From: Vitreoscilla sp.
Lineage (GTDB): Bacteria > Pseudomonadota > Gammaproteobacteria > Burkholderiales > Burkholderiaceae_C
Direction: 5' to 3'
DNA length: 60,103 nucleotides
NCBI GenBank assembly: GCA_018780145.1
Contig: JADMKA010000021.1
Coordinates: 1-60,103 of the forward strand
Below, one piece after another: positions 51,593-60,052 of this stretch (within the stretch, counting starts at the first letter, position 1; each line of letters opens with the position of its first letter). The translations under genes were made by a program, and so were the position numbers. Below the pieces are notes generated by a model. The model saw only the letters and a program-made list of their open reading frames with translations, had not been told where the DNA came from and ran no database searches.

Positions 51593-51650
51593 CCGCGCTC
51601 ATCGGTCTGCGTTTGGGCCAGCGATGCTCATCGGGCAGCCACAGGGCGTG

Positions 51651-52568
51651 TCAGTCCTGGGCGTCCTGCCGTGTTGGCTCTGGTGCCTTGGCCACCTGGC
51701 TTCCGACGAAGTCCAGGAAGGCCGCCACCTTTCTCGACACATGGCGCGGGTGCGCGACGACGCCGAAGATGCCATGTGCAGTCGGCCGATACGACGGCAG
51801 CAATTCCACCACCCCTCCCGCGGCCAACAGGTCGGCAACGACGAAGTGCGGTGTCAACGTCACGCCCATTCCCGCCAGCAGCATCTCTCGCAGCATCACA
51901 CTGTTGTTGACGCGCAGGTAGCCGCTCGTCCGAAACGGCGCGGCGCCCCGAAGTGGCCATTCAACAGGACCCCCATCCTGCGAGTACACCAAGCAAGCAT
52001 GGGACGCCAGATCCCGTGGCTGCTCCAGCGGAGGTGCCGCCTCCAGGTACGACGGCGAGGCGACGAGCAACCGCTGCACTTGGCCGAGGCGGCGCGCCAC
52101 CAGGGTGGAGTCGAGCAGCTGCGTGGCGATGCGGATCGCGCAGTCGAAGCCCTCCTGCACGATGTCGACATGGCGGTCATTCAGCACGAGGTCGAGCTCG
52201 ATCTGCGGATGGGCGTGCATGAACTCGGGCAGCCGCGCAGCGAGCCAGGCGATCGCGAACGAAGTCGGCAGCGAGACCCGCAGTCGGCCGCCCGGCGCAG
52301 CCGACTCGCCGCGCACTGCCTCGGCGGCTGCATCCACCTCGTCCAGGATGCGCACCGCGTCCCGGTAGAACGCCTCGCCCTCGCTGCTGACACTCACGCT
52401 GCGGGTCGTACGGTGCAACAGGCGAACGCCAAGATCTCGCTCCAGTTGCGCCACCAGCTTGCTCACCGTGCCGCCAGTGATCTGCAGGCTGCGCGCCGCG
52501 GCGCCGAACGAATGCAGCTCGACTACGCGGCGGAACGCGTGCATCGCGGGCAGACTGGGGCGGGTCAT
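51651..52568 (-). CDS. LysR-family transcriptional regulator (LTTR, CrgA-like)
   Basis: The product is about 305 residues. It has an N-terminal winged helix (MHAFRRVVELHSFGAAARSL, then TGGTVSKLVAQLERDLGVRL) and an effector domain with RLRVSLPTSFAIAWLAARLP and DIVQEGFDCAIRIATQLLDS, typical of the group with CrgA and DsdC-like relatives. The ATG at 52568 is favoured because GGAAG lies 8 nt upstream; ATG 52574 and TTG 52583 are alternatives. It diverges from a small membrane protein gene at 52691. Confidence 0.88.
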   Translation of the reverse strand: MTRPSLPAMHAFRRVVELHSFGAAARSLQITGGTVSKLVAQLERDLGVRLLHRTTRSVSVSSEGEAFYRDAVRILDEVDAAAEAVRGESAAPGGRLRVSLPTSFAIAWLAARLPEFMHAHPQIELDLVLNDRHVDIVQEGFDCAIRIATQLLDSTLVARRLGQVQRLLVASPSYLEAAPPLEQPRDLASHACLVYSQDGGPVEWPLRGAAPFRTSGYLRVNNSVMLREMLLAGMGVTLTPHFVVADLLAAGGVVELLPSYRPTAHGIFGVVAHPRHVSRKVAAFLDFVGSQVAKAPEPTRQDAQD

Positions 52569-52690
52569 CGCCATCACTTCCAATATGGAACTTATATTGT
52601 TCCACCTTCTGTCTATCTGGCTAGATTCTGAATCAATAGAGTGGGCACACCTTCAACGCAACGGCCGCGGATGGCCGAAAGGAGTGCCCC

Positions 52691-53125
52691 GTGAACGAAA
52701 CTTGGATCAAGCGCATGCTGCTGGTGTCAGCGGCCTGGAACATCACAGGCGGCGTGACGTCGCTGGCCGATCCCGCCAACCACTTCGCGCAGATGTACAG
52801 CGTGGTGCCGGCGGTCGCCGACGACGCGTTGCTGATGTACTTCTACCAGTGCACCTGGATCAACGTGCTGGCTTGGGGAGGCGCGTATGCGCTGGCGGCG
52901 TTCTGGCCGGCATCGCGCGCGGCTGTGCTGGCGGCGGGCGGCGCGGGCAAGGCCATGTATTTCGTCGCCTGCGCGGCGCTGGTGGGTTCCGGCGTGGGCA
53001 AGCCTCTGGTGCTGGCCTTTGGGCTCGGCGACCTGCTCATGGCGGCGCTGTTCGCTTGGGCGCTGCTCTCGCAGCGGCGACGCGAACGGCAGCAACGCCA
53101 GGAGGGCACATGGCGCGCCGCCTGA
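52691..53125 (+). CDS. Small membrane protein (144 aa), LysR-divergent
   Basis: The 144-residue product has a GTG start at 52691 with AAAGGAG upstream and four hydrophobic helices (WIKRMLLVSAAWNITGGVTS, NVLAWGGAYALAAFWPASRA, GKAMYFVACAALVGSGVGKP and LAFGLGDLLMAALFAWALLS). Similar to uncharacterised four-helix proteins found next to LysR genes; role unknown. It is likely the regulatory target of the divergent LysR regulator. Confidence 0.78.
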   Translation: MNETWIKRMLLVSAAWNITGGVTSLADPANHFAQMYSVVPAVADDALLMYFYQCTWINVLAWGGAYALAAFWPASRAAVLAAGGAGKAMYFVACAALVGSGVGKPLVLAFGLGDLLMAALFAWALLSQRRRERQQRQEGTWRAA

Positions 53126-53232
53126 TTGCGGTGCGCGCACGGCGCCTGGTGCGCGCCTGGGCGCGATTCGCCAGGCGGCTGCCGCAGCCGGATGAACGGC
53201 TGCTGCGCATGGCCTGCGCGGCCGGCTGGTAG
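53110..53232 (+). CDS. Possible 40-aa basic protein
   Basis: The 40-residue frame has GGAGG 4 nt before the ATG and overlaps the end of the membrane-protein gene by 16 nt. The sequence MARRLIAVRARRLVRAWARF is very Arg-rich and amphipathic. It could be a real coupled small protein or a chance frame in GC-rich DNA. Confidence 0.4.
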   Translation: MARRLIAVRARRLVRAWARFARRLPQPDERLLRMACAAGW

Positions 53233-53313
53233 CGCCTCGATCGAGGGAGGTTGGTATGCAAGCGCGGCCTCAGGGCCCTCTTGACGCCGACCGACGCATG
53301 AAGCCGACGGTGC

Positions 53314-53841
53314 TCAGATGTCGAGCACATGCCGCAGCATGTGGAACGGAACGCGCCACGAGCCGCCGTCGCCGGTGCCGATGGTGGCGGTGCGTTGGTT
53401 GATGCGCACGATCACGCCGGTGACGACGCGGCCGTCGCGATCATCGAACGTGACGGTGTCACCGCGCTGGAACTCACGCGTCTTGGTCGCCGCCGTCACA
53501 GGCTCCGGTGGAGGCTCGTACGGCGCTTGTTCTTCTCGACGTTCGGGGTCGGTGTAGCCCTGCATCGCCACGCAGGGGATCTTCCAGGTTCGCTTGGTGC
53601 TCAACTCCAGCACCGTGGCCTGGGTGTCCTTCATGGCGATGATCTTGCCGCGGCGCATCTGGCCGTCGCGGAAGTCGACGAACTGCACGGCCTGACCAAG
53701 ATGCAGGCTCGCGCGGGCAGCGATGCCGCGGCGCGGATCGGCCAGCATGGCCTCGATGATCGCCTTGAGTTGGTACAGCTGCAGGCTGTTCGCACCCTGC
53801 AGGGCTTCGATCATTCGCGGGTCGGTGGCTTGCGAGTTCAC
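53314..53841 (-). CDS. Protein with two SH3-like barrel repeats (unknown function)
   Basis: The 175-residue product has a GTG start at 53841 with AGAGGA upstream. After an N-terminal helix (MIEALQGANSLQLYQLKAII) come two similar units: QFVDFRDGQMRRGKIIAMKD to WKIPCVAMQG, and TVTFDDRDGRVVTGVIVRIN to WRVPFHMLRHV. Each has the V.F.D.DG...G.I.......A.I....G..W.VP layout of KOW/SH3-like small barrels. Nucleic-acid or protein binding is possible; no catalytic motif. It lies just downstream of an IS66 remnant. Confidence 0.7.
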   Translation of the reverse strand: MNSQATDPRMIEALQGANSLQLYQLKAIIEAMLADPRRGIAARASLHLGQAVQFVDFRDGQMRRGKIIAMKDTQATVLELSTKRTWKIPCVAMQGYTDPERREEQAPYEPPPEPVTAATKTREFQRGDTVTFDDRDGRVVTGVIVRINQRTATIGTGDGGSWRVPFHMLRHVLDI

Positions 53842-53879
53842 GCCTGAGTCCTCTGGCTTGCCAGCGCACGGCGCCGTCC

Positions 53880-54055
53880 TCAGGTGGCCATGGCGCAGGC
53901 GGTGGGTTGTTGCGCTTCGGGTTGCAGCGCGATTTTCCACAGCCGCACCTCGCGCAGGCACGCCTGCGGGTCGAGCCCGCTGTGCTTGGCCGTCTCCACC
54001 AGACTGTAGATCGCCGCGGTGCACTCACCGCCCGAGTCCGGGTGTCGGCGCCGAT
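53880..54055 (-). pseudogene. Remnant of IS66-family transposase C-terminus
   Basis: The minus-strand frame reads RRHPDSGGECTAAIYSLVET followed by AKHSGLDPQACLREV, matching the last conserved part of IS66 transposases (GSD.GG.RAA.IYSLI.TAKLNG.DP..YLR). The rest of the transposase and any terminal repeats are absent. It marks old mobile-element insertion at the edge of the island. Confidence 0.7.
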
Positions 54056-54248
54056 TCAAGTTTGAGCCTACCTCGGAGGGGTCATCTGCCAACGTCCGTT
54101 CCTGGCCGAGGGACCAGCCCACTACCAAAGGCAGCTTCACCGCCGATCGAGCTAACGATCAGTCAAACCGGGCGACTGCAAAATCGGCCAGGTGGTTCTG
54201 TCCTTAGCTGCTGTCCTGGTGCGACTACACAAGAACTACACAACGCAA
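54056..54248. other. Intergenic region at the island edge
   Basis: No gene supported. A frame starting at 54192 lacks protein character. The region joins the IS66 remnant to the inverted repeat at 54249-54283. Confidence 0.4.
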
Positions 54249-54283
54249 AACGGCTTGCAGCGCGCGAACGCATGCAAGCCGTT
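54249..54283. repeat. 11-bp inverted repeat
   Basis: AACGGCTTGCA and TGCAAGCCGTT are perfect inverted repeats with a 13-nt spacer (54260-54272). It could be a hairpin terminator or part of an integrase core site. It lies 8 nt before the tRNA-end-like sequence. Confidence 0.5.
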
Positions 54284-54291
54284 GATTTGTA

Positions 54292-54306
54292 TGGTGGCCT
54301 GGGGCG
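54292..54306 (-). other. Sequence resembling a tRNA 3' end (possible att remnant)
   Basis: On the minus strand it reads CGCCCCAGGCCACCA, as expected for the acceptor stem 3' half plus CCA of a tRNA, for example tRNA-Phe-type genes of this group with 5' GGCCTGG. The rest of the tRNA is absent. Islands often insert into tRNA 3' ends and leave such a fragment. Only 15 nt, so chance is possible. Confidence 0.35.
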
Positions 54307-54619
54307 CTATGTCAAGATGGGCTGACGGGGGCATCGTTGCTCGATTTCCGCAGGTTGCGGTGAATGGGTTACTGCTGGAGTTACTCCATCAACTTGTGCC
54401 ACTCGCCGATGGCCGATTGATCGCGGTTTTCGCCGTTGGGCCATTGGGCCTGCCTTGCGAGATCGGTCATCTTCCGCGGCACGCGCCGCCCGTCGTCATG
54501 ACCGGCAGCTGTGCGGCGATTGCGGTCAGTGGTTGCCGTCGGGCGTTGTCACGCTGACTGCCATCAAGCAGTCATTGAGCCTGGCGACCATTGCGGACCC
54601 GAGAGCTGGCGCAGCCACC
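54307..54619. other. Gene-free stretch between att-like fragment and the large gene
   Basis: No gene or RNA could be supported. Base composition looks less GC-rich than the core region. It forms the 3' flank of the large minus-strand gene. Confidence 0.4.
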
Positions 54620-57600
54620 CTAAGAGCGAAACCGCTTCAGGTACACCGATTCGATGTCGGTGGCGGTGACATCGACCGCATCCCGCACGCTCAAGGACCG
54701 CTTCATGATGGACATGTCGTGACGGAACGCGGGCGGGCCTGAACCGTCGTAAATTGCAGGCATCAGCAGGTACGAACCGCTCCGTCGATAGGCGGTGAGA
54801 AATCGGTTCAGATTGACATCGCTCGTCGGAAGCATGGTGTGCATGCGCGAAGCGACCATTGACAGGCATCCATCGTCTTGCAGGTTCGACGTGATGATGA
54901 TTCCGTAGTGCGTCGGCTGCTCCGCCGAGAACTTGCGAACAATGCCGATGTAGATCTCTTCGTCCGCGTCCACGTCGCCGAACCGCTCGCGCCAGCGTTC
55001 AAAAATTCGCGTCCCGGCCTCGCCGTCCGTGAATATGACGCCGAACCACGGCGGGGCGTGCGGGCCAACATCGCCATAGGCCGCGCCGATCCATTTCGCG
55101 CGGGCCCAAAGATGCACGTCGATCACGGATCGAACGCGCATGTCGCGATGGTCATGGACCGCTGGAGATTCTGACGACCCATCGTCGTCGCCTGCTTCCG
55201 ATTCGTTACGTCGCATCGCAGAAGCCGAGCGCACGATAAGCGGCCTAGTCGGCAGCACATCGTAGCGCTTGGGCGAATGCTTGTCCCAGTCGGCGAGACG
55301 CGCCACGCCGCCGAAAATGCGCGCACGGCTGAGGCAAACCGATCCGACCATGGCCACCCGGTCCACCGCCGCGTCCTGCTCAAGTAGTCGTGGCAGCGCT
55401 TCCTTCGGGTCCATGACATGGCAGCTTGAGGAAAACACCGCGCCAGCGACTTCCATCAGCATGTCAAGGTAGTCGCCATATGACATCGCCGGGCTGGGAA
55501 CGATGCTGCGGGGCCATCGCACGGACAGGCCGGTTCGATCGTCGTCGATCGAGACCTCATGTCTGGCCACATCGGCCTCGGCGATGCGGACGCTGAACCG
55601 TTCGATGTGGGCCGAGGCCTCCAGCTCAAGTGCGGTCGCGAAGAAGGCTTCGATGACGCCGACCACGGCCTCCGCCACCGTGATCGATGCATCCGTCGCT
55701 TCGTGAACGACGTCGACGCGGACCCCGAGCACCGAGGTTGAAAAGCTCTGCTTGCCCGCTGCGTTGAACACGGCGGGACGCCACACAGCGTCCGCGGCCG
55801 GTTGGTCCGCGAGCCTCTGAAACAGTTCGGCAACCTGCGACGGAGAATCCTCAGCGGGGATGGACCCATCGGATCGCATTAGCTCCTCGTGACCGAGCGC
55901 ATAGAGCAACGCGGTTCGGCTGACGAAGAACTGCAGCCCCTCCAAGATATCCGGCGCAGTACACAGCCGTTCGAGGTCGGTTTCACCGAGGTTGATGATC
56001 TGGCAGGCGAGGACCCCGTCGATTTCCCGCAGACGCTCGTGGGCGACTTCCTGTGATTCATCGCTGAAAGGCAGCGACGAAACGCAGCCGCGCGCGATCT
56101 GGATCGCCTCCAGGACTTCCGGGAAGTGCTTCAGTTCGACTGCGATCGATGCCCCGACCATCAACGTCGGAAAGACGCTCGCGGGAACGTCTCCGGATTC
56201 ATCGCCTTCGATGAAGAGGCTGGCGACCGCCGTCGTGAACGCTGCCCGCGCCGCCCAAAGAAGGCCCGCGCTTCGATACGCGCTCGCGAGGAGCGTCATG
56301 GCTTCGATTGAATGCTCGGCGTATTCCTTCTTGTTCAGCCGCCGCCCGGCCTTGCCGAGGAGGCGGATCATCTCAATGACCTCCTCGGTTTCGGCGAGTT
56401 GCCTTGCGCGCCTGAGGAGGATTAAGGCACCCTCGCCTTCGCTGGTTCGCTTGGCGACGAAGTCGGAGGCCTGATCGACAAGATCGCGGTAGCCGCGATC
56501 ATTCCCCGCAAAGTCCCCGAACACCTGGACCATCTTTACCAGCCGTGAAGCTTCGAATTCGCCCAATCCTTCCGCCTTCACGAGAACGTCCGAAAACTCC
56601 GGCCACAACGAGGACAGGTCCGAAGCGTCGCCGTTGACCATTGCTTCATTGACCTTCACGATCAACAGCGACGTGCGCGCCTGAAGCGCGTTGTTCGGTC
56701 GTTCGGCCTCATTGGCCAGCTGACCGAGTCGCGCCTTCAGCCGGGCGACGCGCGCGTCCAGCTGTACCTTGTCCCGTGCCCAGCCGTTGGGGAAGACGGC
56801 GTTGAAGAGCAGCTGCGCAAGGTTGCACAGAAATTCCAGGTTCTTGGCGTTGTCGTCGTCGATGGCCTCTGCTTCGAACTGGTCGTATCCGCCAACCACG
56901 GCGGCGATGTCATCGAACCACCAGAACGCCGTCCACAGCGATTCGTATCGCGCCTCCAGCTTCTGGCGACGGGTGCCCCCGTCATCGGCTAGCCGTACTG
57001 CCCTGAGGAAGCGGCCATCGATGTCTGTCCTCGGCAGTCCGAGGCTGCGCGAAAGCTTGGCGGCAACCAAGGCCTCCGTCGCGCGGTGCATGGCCATGCC
57101 TTCGAACGCCGTCGGATCCTCCAGCTCGCGTTCGATGTCGGCGAGCTGTTGGGTTCGGGAATAGTCCTCCGGCCCAAGCTCGTTCTCGGTCGCCTCCTCG
57201 CCGATCCCGAGATAGTTGAACGCCAGGTCTCTGCGGTTCTTGGCGATGACTTCGTCAATGATCCACGCCCGGTCCAGGATCGTGACCGGAACGCCGTGTT
57301 CGCGCGAGAGTTCGTCCTCGACGCGCGCCCGGTCCTTGGCGCGCGCTGCCCGCGAGGTGACGAAGAAGATCGTCTGGTAGCCGCGCCCGGTGCCGACGAT
57401 CCCCCCCACGTCGGAGCGGACCTTGTCCGCCCATCTCCGCATGGCGCTGAACGCGAACGCCCAGCGCTCCCGGCCGCCATTGGCCTGGCCGACGACGATT
57501 TGAAGCTTGCCGACCTCGTCGGCGACCGAGATGGTTTCCGTGTCGGCCTTGCTGTCGCCGCCCCCTTCGGGCCCGGTGGCAGGCCGCAGATTCGGACAGA

Positions 57601-57802
57601 TCGTTCGCTCGCACAGCTTGCGGCAGAAAATCTCGAAGTCGTGCGTCTGATTGCGCTCGGTGATCGTGTCGAGGTGGTGCGACAGGATCTCGGCTTTCAG
57701 GTGGTGCTCGGTCTTGGGAACGGAATCCGAGTAGAGCTCCGGCCGCAACTGGCGCATGTATTCCGACGGCTTCGGTCCCTCTCCGACTGGCTTCTTGCCC
57801 AT
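54620..57802 (-). CDS. Large protein, nuclease-like N-terminus and helical repeat body (candidate defence protein)
   Basis: The 1060-residue product starts HHLKAEILSHHLDTITERNQ (33-52), then FEIFCRKLCERTICPNLRPA and GPEGGGDSKADTET (77-90), a G-G-D-x-K-x-D pattern like the metal-binding strand of PD-(D/E)XK nucleases; RWAFAFSAMRRWADKVRSDV (113-132) follows, but no clear E/Q-x-K is visible, so activity is uncertain. Residues about 110-200 contain IFFVTSRAARAKDRARVEDE and VTILDRAWIIDEVIAKNRRD, a partly Rossmann-like region. The body (about 230-700) is mostly helical and TPR-like, and a separate C-terminal domain follows. There is no Walker A. I recall similar uncharacterised proteins but cannot name a system. 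It diverges from the 568-aa gene. Confidence 0.8.
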   Translation of the reverse strand: MGKKPVGEGPKPSEYMRQLRPELYSDSVPKTEHHLKAEILSHHLDTITERNQTHDFEIFCRKLCERTICPNLRPATGPEGGGDSKADTETISVADEVGKLQIVVGQANGGRERWAFAFSAMRRWADKVRSDVGGIVGTGRGYQTIFFVTSRAARAKDRARVEDELSREHGVPVTILDRAWIIDEVIAKNRRDLAFNYLGIGEEATENELGPEDYSRTQQLADIERELEDPTAFEGMAMHRATEALVAAKLSRSLGLPRTDIDGRFLRAVRLADDGGTRRQKLEARYESLWTAFWWFDDIAAVVGGYDQFEAEAIDDDNAKNLEFLCNLAQLLFNAVFPNGWARDKVQLDARVARLKARLGQLANEAERPNNALQARTSLLIVKVNEAMVNGDASDLSSLWPEFSDVLVKAEGLGEFEASRLVKMVQVFGDFAGNDRGYRDLVDQASDFVAKRTSEGEGALILLRRARQLAETEEVIEMIRLLGKAGRRLNKKEYAEHSIEAMTLLASAYRSAGLLWAARAAFTTAVASLFIEGDESGDVPASVFPTLMVGASIAVELKHFPEVLEAIQIARGCVSSLPFSDESQEVAHERLREIDGVLACQIINLGETDLERLCTAPDILEGLQFFVSRTALLYALGHEELMRSDGSIPAEDSPSQVAELFQRLADQPAADAVWRPAVFNAAGKQSFSTSVLGVRVDVVHEATDASITVAEAVVGVIEAFFATALELEASAHIERFSVRIAEADVARHEVSIDDDRTGLSVRWPRSIVPSPAMSYGDYLDMLMEVAGAVFSSSCHVMDPKEALPRLLEQDAAVDRVAMVGSVCLSRARIFGGVARLADWDKHSPKRYDVLPTRPLIVRSASAMRRNESEAGDDDGSSESPAVHDHRDMRVRSVIDVHLWARAKWIGAAYGDVGPHAPPWFGVIFTDGEAGTRIFERWRERFGDVDADEEIYIGIVRKFSAEQPTHYGIIITSNLQDDGCLSMVASRMHTMLPTSDVNLNRFLTAYRRSGSYLLMPAIYDGSGPPAFRHDMSIMKRSLSVRDAVDVTATDIESVYLKRFRS

Positions 57803-58227
57803 GCTGAGCGCATCCTTTCCCTGTATCTGCTTGTCTATACCCTCGGGGTCGCCGCAGGCAAGGTCACCTTCTGCGAAGGCATCGTAACGGAGGGCGGCGG
57901 ACGAGCGCCTGTTCGCCTCGCCCTGTCCGGCCCAACGGGAGGGGCTGTCACAGTGTTCTGGAAATGGGCGGGCGCGTGACGCACGCCCCTCGTTCTCGTA
58001 TAGGCGTCCTTCGGCGGCTGGCCCGTCCGGCGTGCGCTGGAGATTGGTGATCCGCTGGCCCGGTGGAGGAATGCAAAGTCGTCACTCGCGGAGATGGCCG
58101 TCGCGGCTTCGGCTGGACAATGAGAGATCTGCAGCCCAACCGGTGCGCCGGAAAGGCGCGGGGAGGTCGCGCTGCGATCCCAATCGTGATAGTCGTGAGA
58201 TGGTCGCAAAGACTGCCGGAGGAAACG
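57803..58227. other. Divergent regulatory region of the candidate defence pair
   Basis: About 425 nt between divergent starts at 57802 and 58228. No additional gene is supported on either strand. It must hold both promoters; no clear dyad or regulator gene was identified. Confidence 0.4.
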
Positions 58228-59934
58228 ATGTCTGAGAAGGAAGAGTTTGACGCTGACCACGCCCAGCGGCTGTTGATCGCCTGGACGGCGCTGAAGGCCG
58301 GAAAGATGAAGGTCGCCCCGCACCTTGAAAAGCAGGCCGGGGAATTCATGGCCGCACCGCTGCTGTTGAGCGGCCTTGTCGATACAAGCGGCCTCTCGGA
58401 CGATGCCGTCTTGTTCGGCCGTATGGCCGGAATGGGCGCCAGATTCTTCGAGTCACGGAGCGAGAAGATGAGCGCGGAGCCAATGCCTGTCAGAGAGGCT
58501 CAAGTGGAGCTGTTTCGGCTCTTCGCCCAGCTCTTTGGCGCCTTGACCGGGCGGGAAGTTGGACTGGTCTCAGGCGAGGGTGAAATCCGCGAACGGATGA
58601 TGTGGCGCATCGCGCACGACGACGCCGAGATGGCGCCGCGCGTGAATGCCGCGGCCGAAGAACTCGGGGCGTTCTACGCCGCGAACGCACATTTGGCCTA
58701 CGGGTACGCCAAGACGCTCGGCGGGATGCGCCTGGTCATGGGTGGTCAGCGAGCCTTCGGGCCGTCAGCCCTCACTGGCGTGCGCATTACCGGGCTCTAT
58801 GCGGACACGCAGATGATCCCGGACCCCGTGCATCCGTTCTTTACGTCCGATCTCCGTCTCAACGCAATGCACCTTCAACTTGCGCACGCGCTGTTCTACA
58901 TCCTGCAGCTGCGTCCGCTGGTGGATGCCGGGTTTCCGGTGCCGCCCGTGTTCGTCTTTCCGAGCTTCGAGCAACCTCTGCAGGACAACGACGCGCACAC
59001 GATGCATGGAATGGAACAACTTGCGTTGCGTCTTGTCGGTCCGCTCTGCGACGGCACCGTTGAATCGCTGGGCGATCTGTTCGACTATGCCCGCAAGCAC
59101 GAGGACGCATTCGTGCAGGCGGTATTGGAGAACCGGCTGTTTGTGCCGCCGGGCGGAGATCCGAATCGCACCTTCCAGCCGCACGAGGCCGTTCGCGAGT
59201 ACATCGCGGAGCTCGAAGGGATCCGGTCAGAGGACGCTCTCGACTTGCTGAAGAAGCAGCCGCCTGGACTGGTGATCCTGAACGGCGTTCTCGAAAGACT
59301 AGCCCCTCAGTACCATTTGATCGAGAACGCGAGCGAGCTCGGCGCGCAGCCGCTCCTTTCTCAGGCTACGCACTGGCACTACTTCGAGAAATGCGCTGCG
59401 GCGAATGCGGCGGACCTTCGCCGCCGGGACGTGCTCTCGGAGCAAGCCTTCCAGACGCTACGCGCCGTCCGGGATGACAGCCTGTCGTGGCTCGCAAACA
59501 TCCCCGTAGACGGCCTGCGCGAACTGATCGCCAACAACGAACATCGCTGGCTCCGCGAGGAACTAAACAAGTACACCAGCCAGCTCGCGGGCGCAGGCGA
59601 AATTGACACCAGCGAAATGGTGCGCGAGGTCAGTCACGGCCTTGCCTCGCTCGTTCAGCGACAGCAAAAGGCGATGAACGACATCGAGAAAAAGTACGAA
59701 CCGAAGAAGTGGGCGGCCTATCTTGGCGGCGGCGCTGGATTGGCTGTGGCCGGAGCCGCCATGCTCCCGATCCTGTCACCGTTCCTCGGCGTGGCGATTC
59801 CCGCCGTCGCTGCAGCGGCTGCTCTTGGCGGCGGCGCGCTGGGATTCGGTAAGGAGAAGCTCGGCGAGCTCACAGAAAAGCGGCAAGCGCAACAGTCGAT
59901 GATCGGCATGCTCGCCACGGCGCGCACAAAGTGA
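58228..59934 (+). CDS. Unknown protein with C-terminal membrane hairpin (candidate defence partner)
   Basis: The 568-residue product has a strong GGAGG before the ATG at 58228. The long N-terminal part is mixed and helical, with a recognisable TGVRITGLYADTQMIPDPVH at about 190-210. The C-terminal part has a coiled-coil-like stretch (about 470-500, EVSHGLASLVQRQQKAMNDI) and then a Gly/Ala-rich double hydrophobic segment (about 508-545, with YLGGGAGLAVAGAAMLPILS and GVAIPAVAAAAALGGGALGF) that looks like a membrane hairpin. No enzymatic motif seen. A membrane-acting effector is inference. It diverges from the nuclease-like gene. Confidence 0.75.
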   Translation: MSEKEEFDADHAQRLLIAWTALKAGKMKVAPHLEKQAGEFMAAPLLLSGLVDTSGLSDDAVLFGRMAGMGARFFESRSEKMSAEPMPVREAQVELFRLFAQLFGALTGREVGLVSGEGEIRERMMWRIAHDDAEMAPRVNAAAEELGAFYAANAHLAYGYAKTLGGMRLVMGGQRAFGPSALTGVRITGLYADTQMIPDPVHPFFTSDLRLNAMHLQLAHALFYILQLRPLVDAGFPVPPVFVFPSFEQPLQDNDAHTMHGMEQLALRLVGPLCDGTVESLGDLFDYARKHEDAFVQAVLENRLFVPPGGDPNRTFQPHEAVREYIAELEGIRSEDALDLLKKQPPGLVILNGVLERLAPQYHLIENASELGAQPLLSQATHWHYFEKCAAANAADLRRRDVLSEQAFQTLRAVRDDSLSWLANIPVDGLRELIANNEHRWLREELNKYTSQLAGAGEIDTSEMVREVSHGLASLVQRQQKAMNDIEKKYEPKKWAAYLGGGAGLAVAGAAMLPILSPFLGVAIPAVAAAAALGGGALGFGKEKLGELTEKRQAQQSMIGMLATARTK

Positions 59935-60052
59935 GAGGCCTATGCGCGCGGTGTCGGCCACCGCATCGGCGAGAACGGACGGCATAGCAAGCCATGAACA
60001 AGGGATCCGGCCTCAAGGAGGCATGCAATAACTTCAGGCAATACCTTCGACT

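Noticed and set aside
54192-54557. 121-codon plus-strand frame in the island edge
   Set aside because: It crosses the inverted repeat and tRNA-like fragment, has no ribosome-binding site and no recognisable protein pattern.
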